Positions 10,178-21,620 of a stretch of DNA of 64,000 nucleotides are shown here, one piece after another. The stretch comes from Rhynchosporium graminicola (Eukaryota; Ascomycota; Leotiomycetes; Helotiales; Ploettnerulaceae), in assembly GCA_900074885.1 (NCBI GenBank), contig FJUW01000011.1:434001-498000 (forward strand), in the 5' to 3' direction. The notes under the pieces were generated by a model, which saw nothing but the letters and a program-made list of their open reading frames with translations, did no database searches and was not told where the DNA came from. Numbering within the stretch: the stretch's first letter is position 1; the number at the start of each line of letters is the position of its first letter. Both the position numbers and the translations under genes were made by a program.

Positions 10178-11090
10178 CCTGCTGTATGCTACTTGGATTT
10201 GACAGGCAAAGGGTCAATCGTCAAACCGAATAGCATTCGCATCCTTGACGCATGGAGAAATTGCGAGGGGGAGGCATTTATAAGACCCTACGAGAGCAGA
10301 ACCAACTTATGTGGCAACCTGGTACTGCAATCGCAAAATTATACTACGAGAGATACCCATATCCAGTCGAGGGTAGTAGGATTTTGCGGCACAACACGGC
10401 GTTATGACTGAACGGCAGAAGAGATGTCTTGAGTGTGCGCCATGACATTGAGAAGGAGTTTTAACGGCGTTTGGTGCACCAGGTGGATTCCCCCAGTCAC
10501 ACGATTTTTTTCTTCTTCTTTTTATTCTTCAAATTATACCAGAGATGTGTTGGTTTCAATAGCACGGGTTGTTTTGTCCCTTTGTTGTTAGCTGGCCTTT
10601 CTTGCATGGGAGGTTTGGTTGTTTCTCGGGAGGAGGACCTTTTTTTTCTCAGCTGAGCTGAGCATATATATATACCACTGTCGTTCGCTGATTTAGTGGA
10701 GCTGAGCCGAGCTGAGCTGGCAGAATACCGCACGTAGCATTTCGGAGGGGGAATTTTCTATGTATTTAGTTAAATTGTGAGCGATGAGAATGTGAAATTG
10801 GATGAGGATCTTCCTTCTTATTCAATGGAATTGAATGGATATACCGTCATCCTTCCCCGGATTCGATCTCTACCTACTGATAGTCTGCTTCTCTCAAACA
10901 AGTAGGTTTCTTCGTCGCAAGACAAGTGATTTTTCAAGAAGGAGAAGTGCTTCGACTGCTCCAATTTTGTTAACTTTTTTTTTCTCCGGTTTTTTGACTT
11001 GGGAGGAGAGAAGAAGAATATAGATGGAGCGCTTGGATAGATCATTCTTCTTTCTTTACCTAGGTAAGTAAATAAGAACCTGGGAAGTCA

Positions 11091-11152
11091 GGCAGGTAGG
11101 TAGGCAGGTAGGTAGGTAGGTAGGTAGGTACGGTTTGTAGGTAGGTAGGTAA
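11091..11152 (+). repeat. Tetranucleotide microsatellite (GGTA)n
   Basis: An interrupted GGTA/GGCA array. A tandem CACTCAGT array follows at about 11157-11185. Confidence 0.8.
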
Positions 11153-12600
11153 GGCTCACTCAGTCACTCACTCAGTCACTCACTCGCCCTCAATGCAAAG
11201 CTTCCTCGCTTAATCAAAGCGAGGCAAGGCAAGGGAAGAAAGGAAGGATGGAAGGAAGGAAGGTGGGAGCCCGATTCGACAGGCTCGGATCCGATCCGAT
11301 GCGTTTCGTTTCGTTTCGTGGTCATTTCGTGGGGAAAACGGTATTGTTTGAGAAAAAGAAAGGATGATGTATGATATTCCGTGTGGATGAATGATTCATG
11401 TTTCCATGTTTCGGGATGTGTGTGCGTGTGTGTGTGTGTGATCTTGGAATGAGAAAGTTTAAAGTACTGTATATGGGAAGGGAAGAAGTCAAGTCAATTC
11501 AAGACAAGTCATCAGAAGCACCAGGAAGGATGTGTTTTGTATGATGGTAGCATATCATGCGCGTGTGTTGTGATGTGATGTGATGTGATGTTATATTATG
11601 TCGTAATAGAAAGAAAATATGTTTTAGGATCTTGCTAGAGTATCGAGTTGGCGATGGGTAGATAGATAGATAGATGGGTGAGTGAGTTGAGAGAGAGAGA
11701 GAGAGGTTTCACTTCTTTATTTACCCGAGTGTTTTCTTTTTCTTTTTCTTAAACGCGCGCTGAAGGAGATGGATGAGTGTCTTTGTATCTTTACTCTTGC
11801 TCTTGGTCTTGGTCTTGAAATCCCACGGAGATTCATGAGATGAGAAAATAAAAATTGGAAACGTCACGAGGGGAGGAGGTTGGGAGTTGGGGGTGTGAGG
11901 TGAGATGTGACTCTGTCATAGGTACGTGTGTATGTATATACGTCTCGTAAATTACGACGAGGAGAATATGTATACATACGAAGAAAGAAATACCGTAACT
12001 TAACCTAACGGTATTCTGTACCGTATCATCTCTACTCTTACCGCCTTTTTCTCAATCTATTTCCCCTTTCTTCTTTACCGTTAGGATCCGATATGACGAA
12101 CGGCGAGGCGAATTCATCTCAATCCTAATTTTGCATTCATTTTAATTCTTCATCAGCGAAAGCCAGATCTTCCTTACTCGCTTGCTTACTTGCGTACCTA
12201 CCTAGGCTACCCAAGAAGACAGACATCTAGGTATGTATGTATACACGTATGTATGTATGAATTTCAAAGATCCCGACTCACTATCAAAAAAGTCGCGAAA
12301 ATCTAGTCTAGATTCCAGGAAGGATATTGTGAGTCGTTCGAGATAAAGTCAAGGTCATGTCATGTCGTCAATCGATGATCTTTTCACTTTTAATTAAGCG
12401 AGATGATACAGATGGAGGAAACTCGTGGAGTCTGTGGCGCCGGAGCGGAGGACCGCCGATGAGATGAGGTTTACCTAGCTTAAGACGGCTGCCGCTGCCC
12501 CTTGCGGGAAGGGACGTATCGTGATTGGTGTATACGTGGGTATGCTCAATTGGTTTGGTTTACTATGTACGTAATTAGGTTGGGAAATAGGTACGGACTT

Positions 12601-12660
12601 GGAAGAAGGAAACCAGGAAGAAGGAAACCAGAAAGAAGGAAACCAGGAAGAAGGAAACCG
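12601..12660 (+). repeat. 15-bp minisatellite, four copies
   Basis: Four head-to-tail copies of GGAAGAAGGAAACCA. The third copy has a G-to-A change at its second base and the fourth an A-to-G change at its last base. The plus strand is almost pure purine. Confidence 0.92.
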
Positions 12661-13023
12661 GCGGAAATGTTAGGGACTCTTAGTATGAAAGATCTTTTTT
12701 GAGCATTTTCCCGTAGGATGAGTGAGCTGTGTGTAAGTAGTGCGGTGAGTGAGTGAGTGAGTGAGTGAGTATGGGGAATTTCTTGATTTTTGGGAAAGTG
12801 GAGGGGAGCGCGAGATTTTTTGATATCGGATTGGCCTTTGATGGTAAATGAATGGCTTCTCTTGATTCCTGTGCTGATATACCTGCTTCGTGTTAGTAGC
12901 GTGCTCTTCTCGAGTTTCCTAGGTTGTGTTTTATAGTGTTGTCATGTCGTTTGCCGTTCTCGTTTGATATATTGGCGAATTTGCAGGCGTTGAAGATATG
13001 GGTTGCACATTCCATATATCAAA

Positions 13024-13051
13024 GCGGATGTGCGGATGTGCGGATGTGCGG
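13024..13051 (+). repeat. Octamer tandem repeat (GCGGATGT)3
   Basis: Three exact GCGGATGT units plus a partial fourth. Confidence 0.85.
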
Positions 13052-15409
13052 AGATCATGTTCACTGCGCTATTAGTATGTTATAATTTACATCAAGAAGG
13101 TATATTTTGAGGTTAGCACCTGGTAGTACCAGATAGGCCCTTTTCTTCGGTTGGAAGAGAATCGATAAGGAAGGATTCCTCAACTTAGGGCGTCCTTTTA
13201 TATGCTAGCAAGAGGATGATGTCGCTAAGTAATCATCGGGTCTGTTAAGGGTTGGAAAGAAAGTATCGGGTCGTGAATAAACATGAGGTTCCATATGTGC
13301 TTACTTGTGCTTGTCTATTTGATGAAATACAGAAACTCGGTTTTGACGCCGCTTCATTTTCGTACTAGTAACCAAAATATAATATAACATGTTTCTAAAG
13401 AAAATCTAGTGATCTTTAAGATTCTGAGGCATATCCGTATCATATTATTATTACTAATTTAAGATTATACTATTATAGATCATAAGTACTGCTTCTCCGG
13501 CCCTTCTATATAGTACTACTCCTGAAGATATCTATATCACAATAGCAAAGTATTGAAGTCAAATTATCGAGGTAGAGGGAAAGCTATCAAAGGCGGAGCT
13601 GCTTGGTTTTGATTCATCACTTTTACGGATGCTCGGGTACTCGAGAAATGCCGCAGGGGCGAAGCTGTATATGGAATTCAATTTCTTGAAGATGAATGAA
13701 GGCAAAGCTAGTGTGTCCAGAACAAAATCAAAAGAAATGACAAGCAAAGAAGTCGTGACAACAATAAATTCCTAGGTGACGAGGACGAGAGTGACGCATT
13801 AGATATACGTTCGTTGTGCTTCATGACTGGGCTTCATGAGCTTCGATTTACCAGCTAGCTACTCGTGCAAGTAGACATGCCTACTGACTAGACTCGATCA
13901 GACAATGAGATGACGGGGACTCACTCAGAGGAGAGCACATAATGATGTTATAGCCCTTAAAGTACTGTATATTCATCGCAGGGTCCGCTGTAGAATGATA
14001 TATCAATCTTGTGCTCTACTCTATTCAATGTCGTAATCTGCCGACCCAAACGAGAAAACTCCTGTATCTCCACAACTAAAGCTCAAGGAATTTATAAGGT
14101 GATAAATAACAGACAGGCCCTTATCGATAAATGAACATGTTTCTCGTAATCAGTACACACCGCGCACGACATGTTCGCTTTTTCTGTTGTGGTCAAGCGA
14201 GCTTATCTCGAATCTATAAATACAGAACGCTTCTCCTCAAATGGTATACTTTATTAGAGTCGCAAAAAGGTGAGAAAGAGCGTCTTTATCAGCTGATCAT
14301 CTGAATTGGGACCGTAAGAGAACATCAGAGGAGGATACTCATGGCTCAATCAACTCCTGTAATGAAGCATAGTGTTATTCCGCTTGTCATATCTGACCTT
14401 CATTATGCAGCATAACATGATTCCTCTGTAGATCGTATCCCTCAATTCAGAACGACAATAACACGTCAATCGACAAGAGATATCGTAATTGGTAGCAGTA
14501 AAGACCCGACAGTAGATAAATCACGATTAGCCCTGACAGGCCGTGCTTGGGTATCCTGTTAAATGCGATCTCGGCTTACGGGTGTCATTAGGCTCGTTCA
14601 TGTTCAAAGTAAACCGAGTCTTTGATGAGAACTTCATAATCAATCACAAAAGAAGCGAAAACTATCACGCGCTATGAGCGTATGCAGTAGGTCGTGACAG
14701 GCATAATAAGAACCCTTGAAACTACTAAAGTCTGGTAAACGCCCAGTGTAGGCCTGGAAGGTCTGTTGGTATTTCAGCCTCTGTAAAGTCGAGAGTGTCT
14801 CTGATTTCTGTTTGAGGCGTCATCATCATTGTTTCCTTCTGTATGACTTCCGTATCTGTTGCCCTGGAAGTGTTACTCACCTGAAGACATTGTTCTGTGT
14901 GATGGCGCGCGATCTTGCTGAAAATCTTTGAATTGATTGATAGATTGAGTGATGAAGTACTGTGCTATGCAGCCATTGCGCAGGCTAAAAAAAGCATCCA
15001 AGCTTGCCAAGCAAGGCACATATTGACTCGCTAAGCACTAGCGCTGAACAAGAAAACGATATAAGGAGGCAAAAACCGTGGTGTACGTTACGTCTTCGTC
15101 GAAGATTTCCTTATAAGGGATTCCCAGCCTTTGCTGTGGATCTTCTCCCAAGAAAGGTAAGTACTAGGAATTAATGTGCAGAAAGGAGCTGGAGGCTACT
15201 GCCTGCTAAAAATGACCCGTATAGCGAATAGCTACCGGGAATTTGAGTTCCGAGAAAGATTTACTCATTGTGGTACTCCCAAGTGTAGCCATCCATTTGA
15301 TCTCGGTCAGCTTCTCGATTGGACGCATAGGAAGAGTGTTCCTTACATGCAAGCCTCGTCATCCTCACCCCTGGAAGTGAACATGGATTGATTCGCTGGA
15401 TTCCGTGCT

Positions 15410-16000
15410 TTAGCGATTGCAACATCCATTGTGGGCTCCAAGCATCTCAACTAACACGATTGTTCCTTGTCCCAGATTTAGATGTGACCTCTTTCGCAGG
15501 GTATCAGCTGGACGATCCTGAGGTGAAGATGTCATGATGTTACCCTCACTCCTAGCAACCCCGAAGCACCCATTGGCACCGCCAAATCCAGTATTGAAGA
15601 TCCAGTGCTCATAAAACCCACCGCACCGAAAGGTTCTTACAGTCTCCCTATTGGATAGGTCTATCATTCGAGGACCATCTCCCAAGTCCTGAATGAGCAA
15701 GGACTCAGAATCGTGACCCAAGTGCTTTAATCTAGTGTATTCCCTAGGTCCAGGTTGTACTTGAGCTTACGAGTGATGAAATTATACACATGGATACGAA
15801 TTCGAGGATCCGTCACAAATAAGGAATGCCCGCTAGCCAAATTAGCAAGGCCTTGTACTTTGCCTGTCTTTGCATATTCGAAGGTGAGTTCGCCCGTTAA
15901 GTTCCATTATGTGACGGACTACTCGTAGGTGAGGTATATTTGTGATGAATGATTGTCGATCTGGAGCCCAGATCATACTTCTCGCCATCTTATCAAAGCG
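15410..16000 (-). pseudogene. Decayed WD40 protein resembling Gid7/WDR26
   Basis: Minus-strand translation gives WD40-like pieces in more than one frame. The upstream piece (about 15720-15900) reads GLANLASGHSLFVTDPR, then IRIHVYNFITRKL, then a stop after LDLGNTLD. The downstream piece (15410-15721) reads SLLIQDLGDGPRMIDLSNRE, TGFGGANGCFGVARSEGN and MLGAHNGCC. The order of a 'VYNFITR' strand, a 'D..TRE.VR.F' strand, a 'CFGGAN..F..SGSE' strand and a 'G.HNGC.N' loop is what Gid7/WDR26 propellers show. That family is a subunit of the GID/CTLH ubiquitin ligase. Stops and frame changes show it is dead or fragmentary. Assignment rests on memory of family motifs and could be another WD40 family. Confidence 0.5.
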
Positions 16001-16175
16001 TGGGACGCACGTTAATATTTCCAGTCTGATAAATGGGAGACATCACAACCTGATAAATGTACCCTCAGGTGTACATGAAAGAAACATATATCAGTTCGTA
16101 GCTGTGAACACGTAATTGATAAATTCACCAGCTAAAATCCGCAGTCTTGACTTTAATCGCACAAAAATTGCACGA

Positions 16176-17036
16176 TCAGAGGTTCTCTTCACGATAATCC
16201 TCTCGTGTTGCTACACGACCAGTTTCAACGTGTGGAAGGATTCGAGCTTCAGGCCTGTCGGCAATCATCTGAATAGCAGCATCAATCTCCATCGGCAATG
16301 GTCCCCAAAACGTGTCATCCATATGTTTTACAAATCTGATGAGACCTGGACGAAATATCTTGACTGCCCACTTACCCGTTCGGCTTAGTGTAGCTTGGTA
16401 CGCGTCAGATTTTTCACGTTCTTGCGAGCGGAAGTCGGAGTAATCATCGAGATTAAGTCCAGAGAGTATCGTGAACATCTACACAAGGACGCATCCCATA
16501 GAGGAAATGTCCGCTGCCCGACCATGCAGTTCTTGATACCATACTCCCGGGTCACGATGCTTCGGCGTACGGCGGATCGCCGCGTGACTGTGGCTCAAGG
16601 GTAGAATGATTCTCGAGATCCCAAAGTCCGCAACGCATACACGATAGCCCCAGATATAAGAAGGGTGCTTCTTGACGAGAATTTCCCAGGCATGATGCCC
16701 AGGTGCTTCGTAGAGCAGGAATGTATATGATACAATGCGTTCGAAAGACATCTGAAACATAGCACAAGAGCTCGTACAGAAATTGATTTCCCCTGAGTGT
16801 TCTGCCAAAACAGAGGGAGCAGCTCCCTCATCATTATTTTCCTGGCGCGTTTCCTGCCAGACCACTTCGTAGAGCTCTCCAAGATCGTAGTCTGCAACTG
16901 GATACAGTGATACAGAAAAATTCTTACCCTGCACATAACTAATCACAAGCTGAACTATGTGCTGACAATATAGCCTCTGCAAATCCGCAACCTCGCTTGA
17001 CACTTCGTCGATGGATAGACATATGTCACAAGTCAC
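16176..17036 (-). pseudogene. Ser/Thr protein kinase pseudogene
   Basis: Kinase subdomains are recognisable on the minus strand in the right order. An N-lobe stretch reads EVADLQRLYCQHIVQLV, then YVQGKNFSVSLYPVADYDL. Next come the catalytic-loop region, then VCVADFGISRI (the DFG motif) and HGRAADISSMGCVLV, the fungal form of the APE-downstream helix. Three lesions are visible. The catalytic loop lies in another frame, reading CLSNALYHIHSCSTKHLGIM, so two frameshifts are needed. The HxDxKP motif has become HLGIMP, losing the catalytic Asp and Lys. A TAG at 16479-16481 interrupts the frame just before MFTILSGLNL, where family members usually have Glu. Codons to 16176 continue the C-lobe. The frame at 17096-17401 may be part of the same gene's N-terminus. 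It resembles the kinases common in expanded fungal families. Confidence 0.75.
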
Positions 17037-18057
17037 GGTCTTTCATGCCAACAGGATCTATGGGCACTTCGCTTTGGCCACCGTAGCAGTGAGACTTATA
17101 CCTGTTGGACCCAGAACCTGGGAGAGTAAAGAGCAAACTCAACATGCTGACCCCCGCCAATCATCCCTGACGAGTTCAGCTCCTGGTCAATTGGCGGTAG
17201 GAAGCCTTTTGGTTTGACCGAAAGCAGATACTCGGACGGATGATATCGACCAGTAACCTCGCCCTCGAAGTTAGTAAGTGGCGAGAGTCGTAGTGATCGA
17301 GGAACTCCGTCACGGAAACGAGAGTCTCCGTGCGATATCACAGTTGTGGAAAGCACACTGTCTAAGGTAGCTAGATACCTCCACAAGCTTGATTGTATCA
17401 CTCAGAAGAAATCTCACCTCACTCATCAAATTTCACACCTCGTTTGGTAGATAAGGCCAACGGGAGACTGCGAGTGCAGCTCCAACCTCAACCTAAGCAA
17501 TATCATCAATATAAGTAGCTACCCGACTGAAGGTAGGCGTACACGGGGCGACGCGGGATAACTATCGTCGTCGGTCAAGTGTTTTAAAAGACACTTCTCG
17601 TTGTAAAATCATTTTCCTAAGCAGGTAAAGTCAAGTCAACAGATACTTACATGACGTTAAACCATTAAATCATGCAATATCCTGTAGTATTTCCAATTTG
17701 TTACTTGTACCTGCACAAATTGATAGCCCAAGCAATGTTCCGCCAGTCAACATCCAAAAACTGCCCAAGAATGAAAGAAGTTCGCGTATGACTTGGTAAA
17801 TAAGTTCGCTACTAGGCTCGTCCACTCGGCTTCTCAACTCTCAATTATCTCAACCAGCAATTTTCCGGAAAAGTAGCAGTGCAGCGGAAAGATGGAACAA
17901 AAGAAAATGCTAGGTTATGACTTGACTAATAGAAATGTAATGAAGTAGGTGCCTAATTCACCAAAAACGCCTATAACAGCCCAATAAATGCTCAGACCCC
18001 ACGCCGAAATACGCTTTAACCATATCATATGAACTCAAGTCAACATCCCACACCCAT
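17037..18057. other. Intergenic; possible N-terminal remnant of the kinase pseudogene
   Basis: A 101-codon minus-strand frame at 17096-17401 could be the upstream part of the kinase relic but has no clear motif. The rest, 17402-18057, shows nothing I can call and includes the 3' flank of the transporter gene. Confidence 0.4.
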
Positions 18058-19457
18058 CTATAGATGCTCAATCGGCTCCTCTGGTAAAAGCTCCTCATAA
18101 TCGCTGACCACACACCTCTCAAGCGGTGGTCTCACCAAGCCATTGAACAAAAACGTTCCATAGACCAGCAACGCGAAACCAACGAGCTGCAACCACTTGA
18201 AAGTCTCCCAGTGCAGTGCTAAGGAGACAATCCAGATGAAAAGCGTTCTGCAGGTATCGATTGTCGATCGGGCTGTTGCGCTGACGGTTCTGGTAACTGA
18301 GAGACCGAAGAAGTTGAATCCGCTACAAGAAGTGTTAATACTGATCGAAAGAAGGAGGGAGGGAAAAGGCAACGGAGAAGGTGGAAAATACCCAATACTG
18401 ATCATAATCAAAATACTCGACGTCCTGATGGCCTCATAGCTCGTAACCTGTCTCCACCCCTCTACAATATCAAAATATCCATACTTGCCACCGGATGTCC
18501 TCCCAACCGCCAAATGCATAACCAGCATTCCAAAGACCGTGACCGTGAATCCGAATAGACCTTCCCAACCCACAACCTTCAAAGGTTCCAAAGCGTATTT
18601 CTCTAAGATATACTCCTCAAGGACGAACTGGAACGCAGTAAATATCTGAGCTCCAGCAATCAAGAAAATCCCAATAATAGTCTTCACAGCCGCAGGTGAC
18701 CTCGCGTTAGAGTTCAGTGCAACAGCAGCTTCGCGAACCAACAAAATAGCATCCTTAGCAGCTTTATGATCCTTAAACAGAGCACCAGCCAGTCCAACAA
18801 TAGCAACACCTGTCACGACCGTGAATAGCGCGAACCATTGGAAAAGATGCAATTTCCTCCTCAAGAAAATAACACTAAACAATCCCACGAATAGCACCAG
18901 CGCTCCTCTTGTCATTTGGTATATCGACGGCACCACGAATAGCAAACCAACATTCATAAGCGTCGTCCCGCAAATATCACAAATAGCCGGGAGACTTAGG
19001 AGTGCCACTTTCCAGCCCTTCAACGGGATACGGTCTTCTTTGATTGCCATGGATTTCAAGGCTGGGTTGATAGGTGTAGTGGAACGCACACTCGCAGCAT
19101 CGTTGTCAGGTCCATGATCTTGTGTGTTGACTGGTGCGTAACCATTCTCTTGTGCGGTGATGTTCTTTGCGAAGAAGTGTTTGTAGAGAGCAAAAGCACC
19201 GACGAAGAGCCAGGAACCCATCTCGCCGATAAACATCTGCATTGTTTGGATGACGGGTTGCTCGAAGTTCTTACGCTTGGAGAGGTCTGGGTTATCGCAG
19301 TCTCGAACGCAGATGTTATCCTGTGTATGTTTTAGCCTTGTAATACTTCCTTCCTGTTCTAAATAGTCCTTACCTGGTACTTGGTGAGCAATGTGTTGCA
19401 CACGCCGGTCAGCAACATCAAGGCTACCAGCACCGGGATAATGCCCTTGAACGCCAT
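18058..19457 (-). CDS. SLC35F6-like drug/metabolite transporter family membrane protein
   Basis: Exons on the minus strand are 19374-19457, 18392-19320 and 18058-18322, giving 425 residues. Introns are 53 bp and 69 bp with GTAAGG...ACACAG and GTATTT...TTGTAG ends. Exon 1 encodes MAFKGIIPVLVALMLLTGVC and NTLLTKYQ, a first membrane helix. The signature CDNPDLSKRKNFEQPVIQTM follows, then about nine further hydrophobic segments with EamA/TPT-type texture, for example IYQMTRGALVLFVGLFSVIF. This arrangement fits the SLC35F6 (TANGO9/C2orf18) branch of nucleotide-sugar-like transporters found in lysosomal, vacuolar or mitochondrial membranes. The substrate is unknown. Exon 3 holds the last two helices and an acidic tail ending in EEPIEHL. 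Choosing ATG at 19457 gives the expected family N-terminus; the reading that runs through intron 1 does not. Confidence 0.88.
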
Positions 19458-20114
19458 GCTTGCGACTACTTATGCGTCCTCAATCGAGATTTGAATAGGA
19501 GCACTGTGCGAAGAAGAATCCTGTCGAAAATGCACCGTTGAAGTGCGGTGCTATGGTAAAAGATTCCTTTATCAGGATGTCGAGGTTGGGAAATGATGTC
19601 CCTTTGTTCCCGATGGGATGAACGCCAAGCTAAGATAGCAGCCGAGTCATGTCAGCCTCTCTCCGAACCTCGTGCCACAAATAGCACGAGGCTGATAGGA
19701 CTCGAGGACAGCAGTAAGGCTCGTAAGGTTGGGGAAGTGGGGATGCTGTCAGGGATACCTAGTGATAACTGCCTTATTAGGTAATAATCACTGTTACCTC
19801 GCCGGGTCAATCATTCAGAGTCATGTCGAAGATCTGGAAGTCTATTCGGATTGATAAGAAACTCATCTCAGCCCGACTATCAAGACATCTCGACGTAGGG
19901 ATTAATTGATTCGTTTCTTTACTAAAGGTCCCAACCTCAAGTCTTGTTAAAAGTGCGCCTTTCCCACATATACAGTTCAAACGAACGCTCCACAAAAGCA
20001 AATATACGTAAGAGGTATCTCAAAGAAACATTCCCCCAGTCCCCTCCATCACTTAAAAACCTGAGAAGTACCCTCAGCAATCGAGCTCTGTACCTGAGTA
20101 ATTTCGTCCCCCTT
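19458..20114. promoter_or_regulatory. Region between DUF2985 gene and transporter gene
   Basis: Both neighbours are on the minus strand, so this 657-bp stretch must hold the promoter of the transporter gene and the 3' end of the DUF2985 gene. I see no specific element. Confidence 0.4.
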
Positions 20115-21620
20115 TTATTTTCTCCTGAAAAGTCCCTTCTTTTCTTTCTTCTCCTTTGGTTTCTCAGCCTTGATATTGTTATAATGCGTAATTCCCAACT
20201 CTCTATCACGTCTCAAGCGCTCTTGATCCGCTTCAGTGACAGGAACGCCTTCAATCGCTTTGACGTGCTTTCCTTCGATGAATCCCATGATTCCACCAGC
20301 CGCGGCCACTATACAGGCACATGCCACGAAGAATCCAGTGCTCCAGGATGGTCGATCGTATCTGTTGTATCCCCACATGAAACCACAAAGGACAGCTTGA
20401 AGGAATGTATTCCAGACCATAGTCCAGATGACAAAGTCGAGCTTCCAGATGGCAGTAGGTGGTGCGCGGATACCAGTCAGAGGAGCATCTGGAATCTTGG
20501 AGATTGGGAACGGAATGGTGTTCTCTGGAGTATTGGGAAGCTCAGTATCAATGGCACCTGGTCCAAGTGTGATGGGAAGTTCTTGCGAGCCAGCAAGTCT
20601 GAACCAGCCACGGTTGATACCGGCCAGTCTGCGAAGACCGATTTCCTTCTTTTGGAGACGGTATTGCATCAAGTAGTAGAGATCACGGAATCTCCAAGGG
20701 ATCGTTCCGAAACCAGTAACGCAGAAAAGAGCGTTGAGAATCTGGGAGTCAATCTCAACCCAGATACGTCGAGGAGAGTTGATGTCGTTGCAGGTCGGCC
20801 TGCACATAGCTGGTGAGGCATTGCAAAGGAGTAAAAACAGCATTCCACCCCATGCCACGACGTTGAGACCATAAACTACAACAAGGAAACCAATTGGCGT
20901 GATGAAAAAGCCCCATGACGCCTTCAGGAAGATAGCAGTAGATTCGGTCCACTTGTGCTTGGGAGGAAACTCGTACCCATTATCGAATGGCGTGGTCTTG
21001 TATTCGGAGACCTCTTTCGAAGGACCAGATTTTTTCATACTTGTATCATTACTTCCCCGTCCTTCCAATCCCTGATCCACTACCGCATGTTTTTGCGTAT
21101 CATCTGTCATCGAAGTACTCTGCATTGGTATCCCGTTGTGATTCTCCGATTCGTCTGCTACCTCTGGCACAGTCTGCGGGAACACGTCTTGACCTGATAC
21201 TTCCCGAGGACTGCTAACGTTGTTTGAACTCCGCCTTCCTGGAAGACTGTCTCCAGTCTGCGAGCTACCTCTTCTGCCCAAGCTCTCACGCCTCTGCTTC
21301 TCAACGATCTGCCCTTCTCCCGACCAACCCTCACTACCGTAACTACCTCTTCGAATCTGAGAAAGAGTTGGAATAGACGACGCAATCTGTCCGCTCGCCA
21401 CCATAAAACCCGTAGGCGGACTCGATTCTTGGAAGGTCTTGGAAACGCTTCGTAGACGTCCTTGGAGTGTCGATGTCGTAGACTCCTGACGATTGCGACT
21501 CTGCTCAATGCTAGCGGTGGGTCGAATAGGAGTCTGGGTTGGAGATGAAGGGCCGTTCAGTTCAGGAAACGGTTCTGGAGCTTCATTATGTACTGGGACG
21601 GAACCTAGGGGAGAAGCCAT
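20115..21620 (-). CDS. DUF2985 (PLAC8-related) multi-pass membrane protein
   Basis: Single-exon gene of 501 residues from the first in-frame ATG at 21620. The open frame extends 45 codons further upstream but without an ATG, so an unseen upstream exon is possible. Residues 1 to about 215 are Ser/Pro-rich and likely disordered. The conserved part begins TTPFDNGYEFPPKHKWTES. Membrane segments follow at about 232-273, 292-315 and 405-475. Between them lie the DUF2985 hallmarks CRPTCNDINSPRRIWVEIDS and NALFCVTGFGTIPWRFRDLY. The C-terminus is strongly basic (EKPKEKKEKKGLFRRK). Fungal members are often mislabelled as alpha-L-rhamnosidase; I see nothing enzymatic. The function is unknown and the location is probably the plasma or an endomembrane. 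Confidence 0.85.
   Translation of the reverse strand: MASPLGSVPVHNEAPEPFPELNGPSSPTQTPIRPTASIEQSRNRQESTTSTLQGRLRSVSKTFQESSPPTGFMVASGQIASSIPTLSQIRRGSYGSEGWSGEGQIVEKQRRESLGRRGSSQTGDSLPGRRSSNNVSSPREVSGQDVFPQTVPEVADESENHNGIPMQSTSMTDDTQKHAVVDQGLEGRGSNDTSMKKSGPSKEVSEYKTTPFDNGYEFPPKHKWTESTAIFLKASWGFFITPIGFLVVVYGLNVVAWGGMLFLLLCNASPAMCRPTCNDINSPRRIWVEIDSQILNALFCVTGFGTIPWRFRDLYYLMQYRLQKKEIGLRRLAGINRGWFRLAGSQELPITLGPGAIDTELPNTPENTIPFPISKIPDAPLTGIRAPPTAIWKLDFVIWTMVWNTFLQAVLCGFMWGYNRYDRPSWSTGFFVACACIVAAAGGIMGFIEGKHVKAIEGVPVTEADQERLRRDRELGITHYNNIKAEKPKEKKEKKGLFRRK

Larger units (their letters stand above)
10178..15409. other. Long gene-poor stretch
   Basis: No supported gene is seen in about 5.2 kb. The first part must carry the 3' UTR of the C2H2 gene. 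There are many GTAG, TGTG and GAAGG simple repeats (11091-11152, 12601-12660, 13024-13051). A small AT-rich patch lies near 13370-13560. A minus-strand frame around 14740-14880 reads protein-like (…TEIRDTLDFTEAEIP…) and ends in a stop, but I could not connect it to a gene. Confidence 0.5.
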
